Source: Ophthalmolycus amberensis (taxonomy: Eukaryota; Chordata; Actinopteri; Perciformes; Zoarcidae). Taken from it: a stretch of 64,000 bases of DNA. Positions 14,286 to 27,450 of this stretch are shown in pieces. A program made the position numbers and the translations under genes. The notes beneath the pieces are model-generated. The model was not told the origin of the DNA, did no database searches, and worked only from the letters and a program-made list of their open reading frames with translations. Position 1 is the first letter of the stretch. Each line of letters opens with the position of its first letter. The stretch spans positions 342,001 through 406,000 of the forward strand of contig JAFEUB010000774.1 in the NCBI GenBank assembly GCA_024529925.1, written 5' to 3'.

Positions 14286-14330
14286 CAGGTCAAGTTTATT
14301 TATAGTACGCTGTTCACAAACAGATCATTT
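14286..14330 (-). repeat. Short fragment resembling the end of a teleost interspersed repeat
   Basis: The motif TCAAGTTTATTTATAGTACG resembles the reverse complement of the 'gctatacaaataaacttg' end found at 17,480-17,500 in this same window. It is a short and diverged match, so chance similarity is possible. Confidence 0.3.
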
Positions 14331-14707
14331 ACAGAAAACAGGGGTCGACTTAACAAGTGTGCGTGTGTGCACATAGGGCAGTGCGTTTATGTGAGAGGGC
14401 TAAACCGGATCTGAGCTTCGTAAAATGACGGCTGAGAGTCAAGGCAGGTTGTGAGTAATGCTGACTCCATGTCATCATTTTCAAATCAATGTGAGTCAAA
14501 CTTTTTGACCTGAAAAAGTTACTTGTGGAACGTATTTTTTATTTTTTTTATGTTGGGGAACACTTCCTGCTCAGCAACTTTAGTTGTTAGACTGACTTGA
14601 AGTTATCAGCATCGGTATGCAACTTCTAATGAGCAAAGTTAATTTTATAAATAATGCATAGGCTGTTTTTAGAAGCCATCTTACAATCAAGCTGAAGATG
14701 CAATCTA

Positions 14708-14728
14708 AGAGAGAGAGAGAGAGAGAGA
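14708..14728. repeat. (GA)10 microsatellite
   Basis: Uninterrupted GA dinucleotide run. Confidence 0.9.
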
Positions 14729-15139
14729 CCCCGTGCCTCTGCCCCAGAAAGTTGACATGAAAGATTAGACATACTGTGATACAGTATGTGATTGTCAAAT
14801 ACATGTTATTACACAAACGATTTCGATAGATTAATAACTAATTCTGTGTTTCATTCACTCAACATATCAGCCAACAGTTTTACAGACAATACCTTATTAA
14901 TTCATACAGCCTCTGATTCCGAGCTTCTGATGCCCCTCCAGAGATTAGTCCTATGATGCCTTACATTCATATACGTACAATAATTACCGGTACATAGTTC
15001 AAAGCAGTTGTGTGGGCTCTCCGGCTCTATGCTATTCAATTATATCCTTGCATATGCTTATTGTAATCCTCTTCCTCTTAAGTTCATGTGGCATCACAAA
15101 GCAGTTTGTACATAGCCTCTCTGATCTAACAATCAGAAT

Positions 15140-15315
15140 GCTTCAAATGACTTAAAGGTTCTCTGGACGATATTCAAAGCGTTCATGCAAAGATAAAGAC
15201 GTAAAGACATAGTGGAGTCATGGCGACCTGAGCAGAGATTGAAGTCTGTCTTCCTCTCTGTATGTTGTAATCCGAGCATCTCTGTGCTTTGTTTACATAG
15301 TCGTGCCATGAGTGT
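15140..15315. repeat. Interspersed repeat, copy 1 of 2 in this window
   Basis: The segment shares a run of near-identical sequence with 59,860-59,930: both read 'taaaga-atagtggagt', then 'acctgagcagaga-tgaag', then 'ctccctctgta' or a close variant, in the same order and orientation. On the complementary strand both copies give related peptides (NLCSGRHDSTMSL here, ILCSGRQYSTISL in the other copy). Two diverged copies 44 kb apart indicate a dispersed family, either a non-autonomous transposon or a SINE. The family name and element ends are not known to me. Confidence 0.7.
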
Positions 15316-16559
15316 AAAATATATACGTACATACATGGTTTTCTGATAAACTATTCTAATTCATTTCTATATTTGTTCTACTGTCATCTAGGTAAAATAT
15401 CCAAATGCTGTTCCTACCCCTTGTTCTCGGTTTTTGAACATACAAAGTAGACATCGAAATAACCGGGGCAAACATCACATATACCTCAGCCATGAACTGT
15501 ATGTCTCTCTGCTAAACCACTGATCCATCAACCCCCTGTACTGTGGAACCTACTCTCTCTCTCTATTTCAGTCTTAACAGCTTTTTCTCCCAAAGGGCTG
15601 TAGACCGCTTCCACTCTCTGTCCTTTACACCTTTACACCGTCTTGTCCCATCACATCCCACCTCACATCTCCACCCCTCTGATTGTCCTCCGCAAGACAA
15701 TTTTCAGAGCTCAGGCAGTTGTCAACCTTAATACTTCACAGCCCTGTAACCTGGATCAGCACTATCAACAGAGCAGCAAGCAACGCAACATACACTGTAA
15801 GTTAGCCAGTTCATGTGGAAGGACGGCTCACACCCAGAAGCACGTTTGCATGCTCTTTCTCTGTTTTGAATTCTGAGCCCATTCCACTTGTACACTGCAA
15901 AAAATGATTCAGCTTGTCTCTCGGGTTGCAGCCATGGTGTGGCTGACAAGAAGAACGTCCATCTGAGATCCTGTGAGCGATGGATTCCACACCATATTTT
16001 CAGGCACTAAAATCACACTCAAATAGCTGAAGCATTTTCAGGTTTTGCAGTTGCTGATGCAGATAAGTGACATGAGGCTTCCACATAACCTATTCAAACT
16101 CTGTTATAAGCATCCCTTTTAGTTTGGGTTTATAGGAGAGGCATTTGCACAATCCTTTTCAGCTCCCCCCCCCCCCCCAAGCTTTATTTTGTTGTTTATG
16201 TAGGTGTGTATAAGTGTGTAAGTATGAAGATGCATCTTTATGTATTTCATAGCTATATTTCATTTTACTGTGCAAACATATAAGACACAACAAGAATAAA
16301 TGAAACAAGATATAATATAACTTTAACTATCCGGAAGGAAACTGTTGTGCAGCAGTTGATGTACAAAGTAGGAAAGTGATCAAAAAATACAAATCCCATT
16401 TTTCCCAAAACAGTCCACTTTTTATGCAAATAAATTGGGCAAGCTTTTGTCTTATTTAATGGAAAGGGGTGTAAATTATAGACTGTATAAAAGGTGTAAA
16501 CTCATCCCATTGGGCCTATTTTTCAGGTCAGACTTTTAAACACTCTACAAACTAGTTGA
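15316..16559. other. Non-coding sequence upstream of the promoter
   Basis: No coding signal is seen. A poly-C run lies at about 16,165-16,179. Composition changes abruptly from AT-rich to GC-rich at about 16,580, where the CpG-rich promoter begins. Confidence 0.5.
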
Positions 16560-16749
16560 AATTGATATTTTTTGCAGCGTGGCTCAGTCGCTAAAGCCCC
16601 CACCCCACCCCCTCCACCCCCTCCACGCCGGTGAGCCTCGGGCCTTCGCGATTGGTTCACCTTTCATGTCCGTCAAAAGCTGTGTGGGCGGGACTCAAAC
16701 AATCCACTCGTGCTCCCTGCGCTGTGGATTGTGCGCCACAGCAGACCGA

Positions 16750-17174
16750 GAGCGGGGCAGACAGTAGTACGGCAGCGGCAAGCATCTACTCTGTTACCGG
16801 AGGACGACTGCTCTCAGCCCCTGGTTTTTTTACACCGCTGTTATTCACTCCTGCAAACTGAGCCCACGCGTTACCGCTATTGCATCCCGGCGCGTTGCTT
16901 TTTTGAAGAGTGAGAAACGTTTCCACAAGCGGCACAGGCTTTCGGGGTCGTGAAGTCGGTTGTGTCAAACCCCGTTTTCCCAGAGACGCACAAAAGACGC
17001 ACGTCCCAAGTCCACCTGGATAGCCGACAAAAAGCCGTCCGGTCCGCTTCGAGGTCCAGCGGGGAGACGCGAGGAGAAGTTAGCGCGGAAAGGCAAGAAA
17101 CAACGAAGACAGGATGAATCTCAAGAGTCATTTGATTTTCACCCTCTACACTATTTATGGGATTCTTCTGAAAG
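16750..17174 (+). CDS. First exon of an unidentified secreted or membrane protein (signal peptide, partial; coding part 17,114-17,174)
   Basis: The coding part begins at the ATG at 17,114 and runs 61 bases to a consensus splice donor (AAAG|GTGAGT, donor at 17,175-17,180). It encodes 20 complete residues, MNLKSHLIFTLYTIYGILLK, plus one base of the next codon. A lysine followed by a hydrophobic stretch is what a signal peptide looks like. The start has A at -3, and no ATG occurs on this strand between about 16,670 and 17,113, so the scanning ribosome would reach this start first. A signal-peptide exon ending in a phase-1 intron is common in immunoglobulin-superfamily and other extracellular-domain genes; that link is inference. 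The exon's 5' limit is approximate. Frames that read on past 17,175 are intron. The rest of the gene was not found, so no name is given. Confidence 0.65.
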
Positions 17175-17180
17175 GTGAGT
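17175..17180 (+). other. Splice donor of the first exon
   Basis: GTGAGT after AAAG matches the vertebrate U1 consensus at all intron positions. It interrupts the codon after its first base (phase 1). Confidence 0.7.
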
Positions 17181-17390
17181 CTGGGGCGAGTGGTGCGCAC
17201 ATGCGCTTGTGTTTTCTGTGTGTTTGTCTTCAGGCCACGCGCGTAAGTTACAGGCCAACAACAGGGCAGGGTAGAGGGGCAGCAGGACGCGCGGTCACAC
17301 GCGGGTCCTGGCTGAAAGGTGCGGAGCTCTCTTTCTCTCTCTCCCTCTCTCTCCCTCTCTTGCAGGGTTCATGCGTGTCGATTATTGTTT

Positions 17391-17526
17391 CAATGTATGT
17401 TTTAAATCTCCTTTACTTTTGCCTTTATGCTTTTAATGGTTTCATGTGAAGCACTTTGAATTACCTTGTTGTTGAAATGTGCTATACAAATAAACTTGCC
17501 TTGCATTGCCTTGCCTTGCCTGTGCC
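17391..17526 (+). repeat. Teleost interspersed repeat 3' end with TTGCC tail
   Basis: The segment contains 'gaagcactttgaattacc', then 'gaaatgtgctatacaaataa', then tandem TTGCC/TTGCAT units. This arrangement is very common in fish genomes as the 3' terminus of a truncated non-LTR element, with the short tandem repeat as its tail. It lies about 215 bases into the presumed first intron, sense to the gene. The exact family (LINE-2-like or SINE) cannot be fixed from this length. Confidence 0.6.
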
Positions 17527-19204
17527 TGCACGCGTGTGGACGTGCGTTGAATGTGCGTGCGTATGCAAACGTGCGTGCTGTGTGAGACAGCTAGAGGAGG
17601 GAGAGAGAGAGAAAGAGCTTGTCCAGTAACATTCGGGATGTCTTGGATGTTAATGTTCAGGAATAATTATTTTCATAATTGTACACGACAGACTGATGCG
17701 TCTCCTGCGTCTGCAATTCTGTCCTGTGCGTGAGTGGCAATGAGAAAATATGAAAAATGATCCCGCTAGGAAGACACACCTCAACATGAAGTAACCAACC
17801 CGGCGGTTGTTTTTGACTTGCAGCACTTGGATGAGTCACAGAGAGACGCTGGCACCGTTTTACGCACCGGACAGTTTGATGGAGCTGACCGCAGCCACGC
17901 AGAGCATTTTGATTCCACATTTCTGTTGTTGTTGTTTTCTTTTAGGAATGTTTGACTTCCGTTTCTTCTGTGCAGGTGTGGCGTCTGTCGCTAGTGCGCA
18001 CAGTCATCTGGTGGTGTTGTGTGTCTGCATGGCAGTTTTAAACGGAAGGTTACTGCCAATAACCGTAAAATGAGTTGTGTGAACTGATTGGAACGTTCTC
18101 CACTTCAATTCTGAATGTTTGAATTTCCGGTATGATAGCTGGTTTTTATCTTCCTCTCAGATTAATCCTCATATTGCCGATGTTCACAACACTGCACCAG
18201 GGATATGTGTTCACGTTATAAGATGAGAATCAATTTGGGCCACGGCTGAACTCAATTTGGATCAATCAATGAGAATATTATTGTGATTTGGAGACTATTT
18301 GTCATAATTACGATAAACAGCTCCCCACAGAGGACTCGACTGTAAACACCAGATTAAGGTGCCATTGGGGGTCAAGGCCACAGTGAGTTGGGCGGCCTGT
18401 TTGTGAGACAGTTCAATGTATTGTATCGGCATATGCATTAAAGTGGAACTAAAATAGACAAATGACCGTGAAATAACATCAATTCAAATAAAAATAAGCG
18501 TTTTCTATGCTTGTCATTGTGTTCTCTGAGTGTCTTGAACAGATACATGTGTGCGTAACAACTATCGGGGGAAATGCAGAAAAAGGAAAGTTATAGTTCT
18601 GGGGTTATTATGAGTACGATTTATGATACATCAACTTGGAATCATTGGCGAACGTCTTCATATCAGGCTCCTATTTTGAGGGTGCAGTTCAGACGCTCTG
18701 GAATATTTTATGCTTTCAGAATAGTTCCACTTTTTTACAAATCTGTACGACCCAGTGGTATTCTATGTGGTAATTTCTTACCACAAAGCACACTTAAATA
18801 CAGTGTTGGGTACTGGATGGAAGTCCGATCTTTTGGCGAGCAAAGGGAAGTAAAATTACATTCATTTATGTGAGAAGTTTTGAATTTCTAGACAGCTACA
18901 TTCAGGCTGTGTTGAACAGTGGCAGGAGGGTGATGGATTCGCTCCAAAACAACTGTCAGTCTAACAGCAGGGCCACATATGCCACGCTGAGCTTCAGGTT
19001 TGTCATATAAAGTCCACTTCATCCCACTCGAATCATATCAAGATGCATTTCAAGCATTTAATATATCAGAACAGATTCATCAAAATGAAAGTGTTGACTT
19101 TAACTGCTGTTTGTTTTTACCCACACGAGTAAATGAGAAATCCCAAATGAGAGATCATTTGTGCTTGATTCCCTTGATCATTTGTTGTTGCCTCTTTGAA
19201 GTGG

Positions 19205-19205
<1 letters not shown>
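17527..19205. other. Presumed intronic sequence, no exon seen
   Basis: No second exon is recognised. A 99-codon frame at 18,574-18,873 has no domain and no flanking splice signals that stand out. The region is AT-rich with few repeats. Confidence 0.5.

Positions 19206-19238
<33 letters not shown>
19206..19238. repeat. (GT)16 microsatellite
   Basis: Uninterrupted GT run followed by a GAGAGC-rich stretch. Confidence 0.95.
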
Positions 19239-19241
<3 letters not shown>

Positions 19242-19615
19242 CATAGAGAGCGAGAGCGAGAGAGAGAGCAGTCCTTCCTCAGTAACCAGACATGATTAGG
19301 CCGTTCTTGACTTAATGAATTGATATGTAATGGGGTATCTTAGGGTATCTGCTATATCTTACAGCTTGCACCACCTCATTTATTGACGTAACAGGGCCCT
19401 CATTTTGCTCTTTATTCTCATAAGGGTGGCACACTCATTATGAGTGTGTGTGTGTGTTTTGGGCGTGTGTTTGCATAATATCCCAGCGAATGTGTGTCAC
19501 GTTTGTTTAGCTTACGTCTGAAGAGGCCTCAGCAAAGACACAGCGGTGGCGGTTACAGCAGAGAGTGCATGTCGGGCTCATTTCATGTGTGGCTCCCCAC
19601 CACACACCCTCACAT

Positions 19616-20600
<985 letters not shown>

Positions 20601-20628
20601 TGTGTGTGTGTGTGTGTGTTGTGTGTGT
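20601..20628. repeat. Interrupted (TG)n microsatellite
   Basis: TG run of about 13 units with one extra T. Confidence 0.9.
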
Positions 20629-20836
20629 TTGCAGAGCCGCTGATTACACGAGATGTTCTCTCTTTCCTCGCTCACTTGCGCTCACCCTCCCACTTCTGTG
20701 CATTTTTGCGAGCGTCTTCATTTTCACAGACACGCTTTGACAGGTAGAACATGAGAGGTGCGCTGTACCTTAAACCGATGCCATGAAGCTTCAATGCTGA
20801 GAATCCTCAGTAGAGCAGCCCTGGCTCAATGAGCAT

Positions 20837-20910
20837 CACACACACACACACACACACACAGAGACACACACACACACAGACACACAGACACACAGACACA
20901 GACACACAGA
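20837..20910. repeat. Compound CA / CAGA microsatellite
   Basis: A CA run passes into alternating ACACAGAC units over about 74 bases. Confidence 0.93.
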
Positions 20911-23900
20911 GCTGGCGCCGCTGTGGATTCATTGCTCCTGTGCCAAGGGATTTCCCATGATCAAAGCCAGTCTTTTGTTAGTCCAGGTGTTAAAAAGTTA
21001 AAACAGAAAGGAGGAGGAGGCTGGAGGGGAACGTGGACGGATTCAGAGCTCACAGGTTTTTCCGTGGCAAAGCAGAAATGTGCCTCTGCCGAACGGCTCG
21101 AGAGAGACTTCCAGTGAACCTGCCACCTGCTCCAACTCTTTCTCATATTGGTGCACATATTTGGCGCAGGTTTTTGCTTCGGATTGTGCAGCCATGTCGA
21201 GTTAAATACAGACGCTGTTTCAGCGTGTTGAGACATAGGGATGAAATGAGGCAGGAGGAGGAGGCAGGCGGCCAGTAATTGTTAAGCTGTAATACACATG
21301 TATTCGCAGATGGTAGAGATTCACAAGTGGCAAAAAAACGGAACCTAGCAAGACACCACGTAGGAGTGAAAAGTTCGAAAGCTTCATGCAAATGTATTAC
21401 GCCGTGCGCAGCTCTGCTCCCAAAGCAGCCTGTGGAAATCGCCGAGGCTTTTTTTTTTTTTACGAGACTGCAAAATAGGATGCGCCCCAAACTGAATGAT
21501 GCAGCTGCCAGACAGATCAGGCGTCACTGTTTCACGGTACCAGTCCAGTAGCGTTAGGTATGGAAAGGTAAGAAAGATTTTACCAAGCAAAGAGAGAACA
21601 GCAGTAAATTAACTGATCTTTTAAGCTCCAGTAATCTAATCTAATCATAGGCCTACTCCGAAAACATCTTCCAAATCTGAGCCCTATAAACTCTTGTATA
21701 TCCTTATTGCTGAATATCCCCACAGATTCAGCTTCTCTGGGAACACAGCTGCTGAGGTTTCATAACTTGCAGGTCTCCAGGTCTTTTCATTGTGTCGGCC
21801 CACACATGCACTACCGGAGCAGTTACTCACCTTACTGAATGCTGCAGTACAGAGCTCTACTGATCCTGGTAAATTGGCTGTGTGATGGCAATGACGCACC
21901 ATCACGAGTGGTTTCGAAAACGTCACATTTAAATGACAGTAATTCTAATCAATAGTATATTATTTTAGCCACAGCGACGGGTATTATCTTCTAGAATCCT
22001 ATTTTGGTGACGCAGTGAGGTAGCTTCCTGGTTACAGAGGCAGAAGATGTCACCAACAGGTTTCTAATCCGCAAATTAACATTTTTTTTGCAGAGAATCA
22101 ATGCAGAGTAAATTTAGATTTTTTTTATTTTGGCATCAAGGCTGCGTTTCATGTTTCTTAGGCTCAGTGGAATTTTTAAAAGCCAGCCCAAAGCGAGAGA
22201 AGGGAGAGATGAAATACGGCCTCCCATGGAGAACGGGGAGGGTACGAGTCCACAGGTGGATTTGGCTGCTACGTTTGCACCCCAAATAGACCTCCCAGTA
22301 GGTGAAAGAAGTGTGCAAAATCAGCTAACATACCCGCTGATGGGGGCTTTTCTTCAAGGTTAACCCGTAGCTATTTATGTATTCTAGACAGAATATGAAC
22401 TGATGTGCAGTTATCGATGTGAGACTTTTGTGATGATATTAAAATACCCTTCCAGTTAGAAAAGAATGCTGGAGGTTGCACTGGTGTTGCCTTTTATGTA
22501 TGGCGAGTTTACCCTATGCTGTGAACTATGGCACTGATTTAATATGGTGCATCATTTTCGTGGAGAAATTTAGGGATTCTTATTTTTGTTTAAACTTCTT
22601 GATTGACAAGCAAACTTCTCTGATGTTTTGGGTTTCTTTTGTTTGAGTCAGACTCCAGCGATCAGATATAATCTAGCCACACGAGTTCCGCACAAGCACA
22701 CACATTGGGAAAGCCACAGAGTGTGTTATTGAGTGCGAGCGCCTCGGCCTGTGTGTGTACGCGTGCGTGCATACGTGATGTCTGTATTAGCATTGAATTC
22801 CGAAGGATTAGAGAGTGGCTAATCGGAAGTCTCCAGTCTTTGACAAGCCATGTGTCACTAATCTCAAACACTCTGGAATTAAGACACACAAACACAATCA
22901 CCTTTTGGATTAAAACTCCCCCGAACAGAGGGTGTTTATAATCTTTCACTCAAACCAGGAGAAGCTAAAGGAAGGTTCAAGATGAAGAAAACAGAACAAC
23001 CCAAGACAACAACAATACAATATTTACTGTATTCAATATTTACTCTTTGTCTCACACATGCATACGTACTGTCGGCAGACTTGCAAATAAGCAAACAAAT
23101 GAAGTGAGTTGATTTAACATGCACTTTCAGTGCTCTACAGATCCTCCGAACAGCTTTTAGCCTCGACAATGTTCTTTTTATGTCGTGTGCCCTTTCATCT
23201 GACAGCTTCTTTTCATACGATTCCCCGAGGGCCAGAGTCTGGAGATTCGTTAGTACATGTTACAGTAATCATTTTTCTTCAACCGAGATAAAGATATGGA
23301 CAGCCGCGACTCTGCCTATAGTCCCTCAGCTCTTCTGCCCCAACTCTTGATACTGTTTGGGGACTCTTGTTTCTGCTCTTGACAGAAATGCATGCAGCCA
23401 AAGCAAAGACGGCTCATATTGTGTACAGTATCGTTCTCGCGCCATACGTGCGCACTATAAACACACACTGGCGCACATATACATGTGCAGTATGAAGGCA
23501 ACAGTGAGGAAACAACAGACGTGTTTTGTTTTCAGGGACTACGTTTGCTGGAGTAAATACCACGAAGCTTAAAAACAATGTAGCTTTTTTTTTTTACTGT
23601 ACTGCTGCCATTTTTATCATCCAGACTCGGCTTTCTCTGTGTCCACACACAAATGCATTTTTTTTTTTTTTTTCTGTCAAATCAAGGTTTTCAGGAAGGG
23701 GAAATTCACAGGGGAATATGTTGTAAAAGGTTGACGATTCAGCGAAGGCAGAATGGAGTCGGAAGAGAAAGATACTGCTATCTCCAGGCCCTACGATTTG
23801 GGGACGAGATAGGAACAGACCAACAAATCTCTTCTCTTCTGACACTGCAGAAAAAAAGCATTATTTCTATATAGCCCAAGGTTCATTAAAGGGAAAGTCC

Positions 23901-25433
23901 AGTCAGTTCATGTACAGGAAATGAACCTATAATCACAGAAAATCCCACAGGTGCTCCCCCAGTCACTAAATCACCACTGCTATTCCATGAAGTAATCCCT
24001 AAAATGAGTTGCATTCCTCTTTAATGACAGCGCTGTTACACATTTCTAATGGATACTCATACTTGTTAATTTGTCATTGCCACGATTTTGTTTTAAATTG
24101 GCCTCGAAATGCAGCTGCGACAGCTATACCCGCGTAAGTCTTTTTTAACGTCACAGTCCTTTAATAGCGTGCAAAACATTCATTTAGTGCTTAATCGCTT
24201 AACTTGTACTTAAACAATAAATATGGAATTATGTCATGATACTAATTGAAAAGCCGGCTTTACTGCATCCACAAATGCAGATCTGTGCACTTGTTTCTAG
24301 CATCGCGGTCTCAAAGGAAGCCTAGAAGTAGCTAAAGCTAATTGAAATATAATTCCCCAAAGACACATGTTCATGTTAATTGACTTTCTGTGTGTGCCTC
24401 TGTTTGTGTGTGTGTGCGTGCACACTTGAGTGTGTATGTGTGTAGGTTTTTGTATTCATATTATCGCCAGAAGTCACTTTCTTGTCCCTTGTCTAATCAT
24501 CAGCTTGAGGGTCCTCCCACATCTTAATTCAGTTTTTTGAAAGCTATTAGACACTCTTTTGCATGAGCCCTTTCTAAACTTTAAATGTAGTGAAATTATG
24601 CAGTTAACACCCTCTGATGTTGTCTTAAATTGAGCTTGTTCCTCCACTGTGGTTGGTGCACGCCGTAAAAAAACCCAAGCAGTTTTTTACTGCCGTGTTG
24701 TTTCAGTTCTTATATCTCAGGCGAGTGGTAATGTTCAGAACAATAGGGCTTCAGATGGGAGCAAACGGAGGATTTCCGTGTGTGGGTGGCACAGGTTTCT
24801 GTGTGCGTTTCCGTGTGAAGTAGAGAGAACGCATATTATGTGTAAAGCCTGGAATTAAAACTGCAGGTGTGAAATATCATCCAATTGAAAAGGTTTCACA
24901 CTTACACCCCTGTTAGCAGACGCACACATTCGCACACCCCGAACATAATACAATGAAAGCTTTGACCATAACCTCAGAGTTGAGAACTGACTGACATGTG
25001 AAGTGGGCTTTCAGAAGAGGTTTCTTTGGTGCTCTCATCATGGTTCCTTCTTGTTCTGCATACATACAGGCGTTCAAGTAGCCTACATTCATATAAAGAC
25101 GTACTCTATTCATCATGACAGTGTCCTTGCAATTCTACTCCTCCATATGTCTCCATTCCTCTGTCATACTGCATGATGCCTTGTCTGTGTATGGATCCGG
25201 TTTCTGAGGATAATTTCAAAATCCTATATTAGTTCTAAGTTTGGAGTCTTGGCCGCTTTCTGTGTCGAGATTGCTCCAGGCCTGTGGTAGAGGGGAGGGA
25301 AGATGGAGTCAAGTGAGACAATTTATAACAGTTAAAAACCAAATGAACTGAGACCCTTGGCTTGGGTGAGCGAGCGGCAGCATACATAATGTGCCTTAGG
25401 GATTTCTTCTCCACACACATTGTGTCTGTCTGT

Positions 25434-25436
<3 letters not shown>
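20911..25436. other. Presumed intronic sequence, no exon seen
   Basis: No coding exon is identified. Poly-T stretches lie near 23,586 and 23,657. The segment 23,990-24,130 is repeat-free and of even composition, a weak candidate for a conserved non-coding element. A degenerate TG-rich stretch lies at about 24,390-24,450. Confidence 0.45.

Positions 25437-25465
<29 letters not shown>
25437..25465. repeat. (TG)14 microsatellite
   Basis: TG run preceded by TGTC units. Confidence 0.93.
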
Positions 25466-25467
<2 letters not shown>

Positions 25468-27410
25468 AAGCTAGCAAACACATAGCCTCCACCATCTGTC
25501 TCTGTTTGCCACATTGCAAATCCATTATATGCTACACAACATTATTCCCCCCACTCTAAGTGGCACACACCCCTGAGCTCACTTCCACTATCCCACTCAG
25601 TGGAACGGTGACAATTTGCCACCGCGTACACATCTTTGTTAAAGATGCCGTGGCATGTTTCCAGCTGGATTTTAATACATATTTTCATGCTCCATTTGAA
25701 TTTTGGTAAGTTGGTGTTTAGCATTGATGGTTTGAGATTTTACACGCCTGTTTGCTTGTTCCCGCTGCTTCTGCGTGTCAGTGTGTGTGATATTTCCTAG
25801 TTGTCCCTGTTGGACTGTCACTGGACTCGAATAATCCTACCACCTCCAGAATTATTCTTTTTTTTATTCTTTTGCATTTTGGCAGACGGATTTTACACAC
25901 ACACACACACGCTGCATGAATCTGGCTAAGGGTTGGCTCAGTAGTTTTATAGCTAACTCATCTCCACTTCTAATCAAAACGCGTCCCCAGCTCTGAACCT
26001 CCTGCTGAGGAAACAAAGAAGTTATTATGTTTTTAAATGGCCCCCAATTACGGGTAATTTCACCGCCTATCTTAAAGCTATTTGCTGTTCTCTCACTTTG
26101 CTCCGGTTGGGTAGAGCGAGCATTGTGCTTAGCAAAAAAACCCCAACAACGACGAGACAAGTCAGACATACAGCAGATGCACTTCTTCCGAAAAACAGAA
26201 TGGTCTGCCTTTCCTGCACTCCCTCTCTGTTTCTCCTCATCTCTTATCATTAGAAATGGGAAACACAGTTTGCTCAATTCCCCCTTTATCTTCCTCATTA
26301 GTGTGTGTCTCACAGTGTGCACTCAATTACTCAGTCCATCACTCTCCTTTACCCACAAGTCAAAAGCTTCCACGGGCTGAAGTGAGTCGAACTCCTCACG
26401 TAGTTAGAATCCAGTAAGACTCATTAGCGACTCGTGAGTGATGCCAAAGTTGTGCATTCATATGCTTCACATAAACATTTTAGATTATGCTTGTTTGCTT
26501 CGAGACAATTGTCGTACGGCCTCGTCGGTTCGCCTGCTGGGTGCTTCATGTCTGTGCTTCTTAACTCTTACACTGCCAGTCAAAGCCTAACCGCCACGGC
26601 GATTTACAGTTTTAAATGTAAATCTATAGCCCACCTGGGTAGTGCATTTAGCACAGCTGGATTTGATGGATTGGATTTCAGTTGTAGCCTGGCTGTATGT
26701 TCCAGCATTTGGCAGCAGTCATTTATTTTTAGATTGTTTGACATTTCAGTAAAAGCAGCTTTTTTTTCCGCTGGAGAATTTGTCAACATAAGTTTCCTTT
26801 TAGAAAATGTGTCACTGCTCCTGGTAGCATTGTGTATATCGTCTTGGCTCTTTCACATCTAGATAACAGGAGTCAAGAGGCTGTCTTTGCAGAAAGTGAA
26901 CTAAAGGGAATGTAGAATACAAAGGGCAAACTATTAAAGTTATGAATTGCAAGTAAAAGACTTATGAAACAATCACTATTGAACCCATTTATGCAGCTGA
27001 GTTAAGTAATTTCCTTTTGATATATATATTTTTTTGATTATCTTGATCTAAGAGACAGACGGTATTTTCTAACATTGCCTTTCTGAAGCTTCAACTGTAT
27101 TTCCTTCTCTCACTGTTTCCTTATCTCCCTTAGCAAATTCATGCTACGGCTACAATCCCAGACTAGTTTGCCGACATGCTACTGTTGCAATATGTGTATC
27201 CAGTTCAAATGGACCAGCTAATGCTAATCTCTGCTAATCCTCTGAGAAGCCCCCTCAGTGCAACATTACCATGCTAGTCTGTAGTTGAGATGGAAGTGGA
27301 GGAGAGGGGACAGCGAAATGGTAAATGGCGATATCAGCGCAGCAAATATTAAATTATAACAGCTGACGCTCAAATCCTCACACCAGTGGTCACCTGCCAA
27401 CGCCCGCTTC
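25466..27410. other. Presumed intronic sequence, no exon seen
   Basis: Long frames at 25,864-26,322 (minus) and 26,434-26,862 (plus) overlap no recognisable domain and contain ordinary AT-rich sequence, so they are treated as chance frames. Confidence 0.45.
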
Positions 27411-27450
27411 TACACACCCACACACACACACACACGCGCGCACACACACT
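27411..27450. repeat. Interrupted (CA)n microsatellite
   Basis: A CA run broken by a short CGCGCG stretch. Confidence 0.9.

Larger units (their letters stand above)
16560..17300 (+). promoter_or_regulatory. CpG-rich promoter region of the signal-peptide gene
   Basis: CpG dinucleotides are abundant from about 16,600 to 17,300 and scarce on both sides, the typical signature of a vertebrate CpG-island promoter. An inverted CCAAT box (ATTGG) lies at 16,651-16,655 and an Sp1-type GC box (GGGCGGGAC) at 16,686-16,694. They are about 35 bases apart, a spacing common in TATA-less promoters. No convincing TATA box is seen. The transcription start is inferred to lie between roughly 16,720 and 16,780. 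Direction is set by the exon at 17,114-17,174. Confidence 0.7.

Noticed and set aside
17114..17449. 111-codon frame that continues past the first exon
   Set aside because: The continuation crosses a perfect splice donor at 17,175, a CT-rich stretch and an interspersed repeat. Only the first 20 codons are credited.
26027..26862. Overlapping 117-152 codon frames on both strands
   Set aside because: Ordinary AT-rich sequence without recognisable motifs or codon bias.
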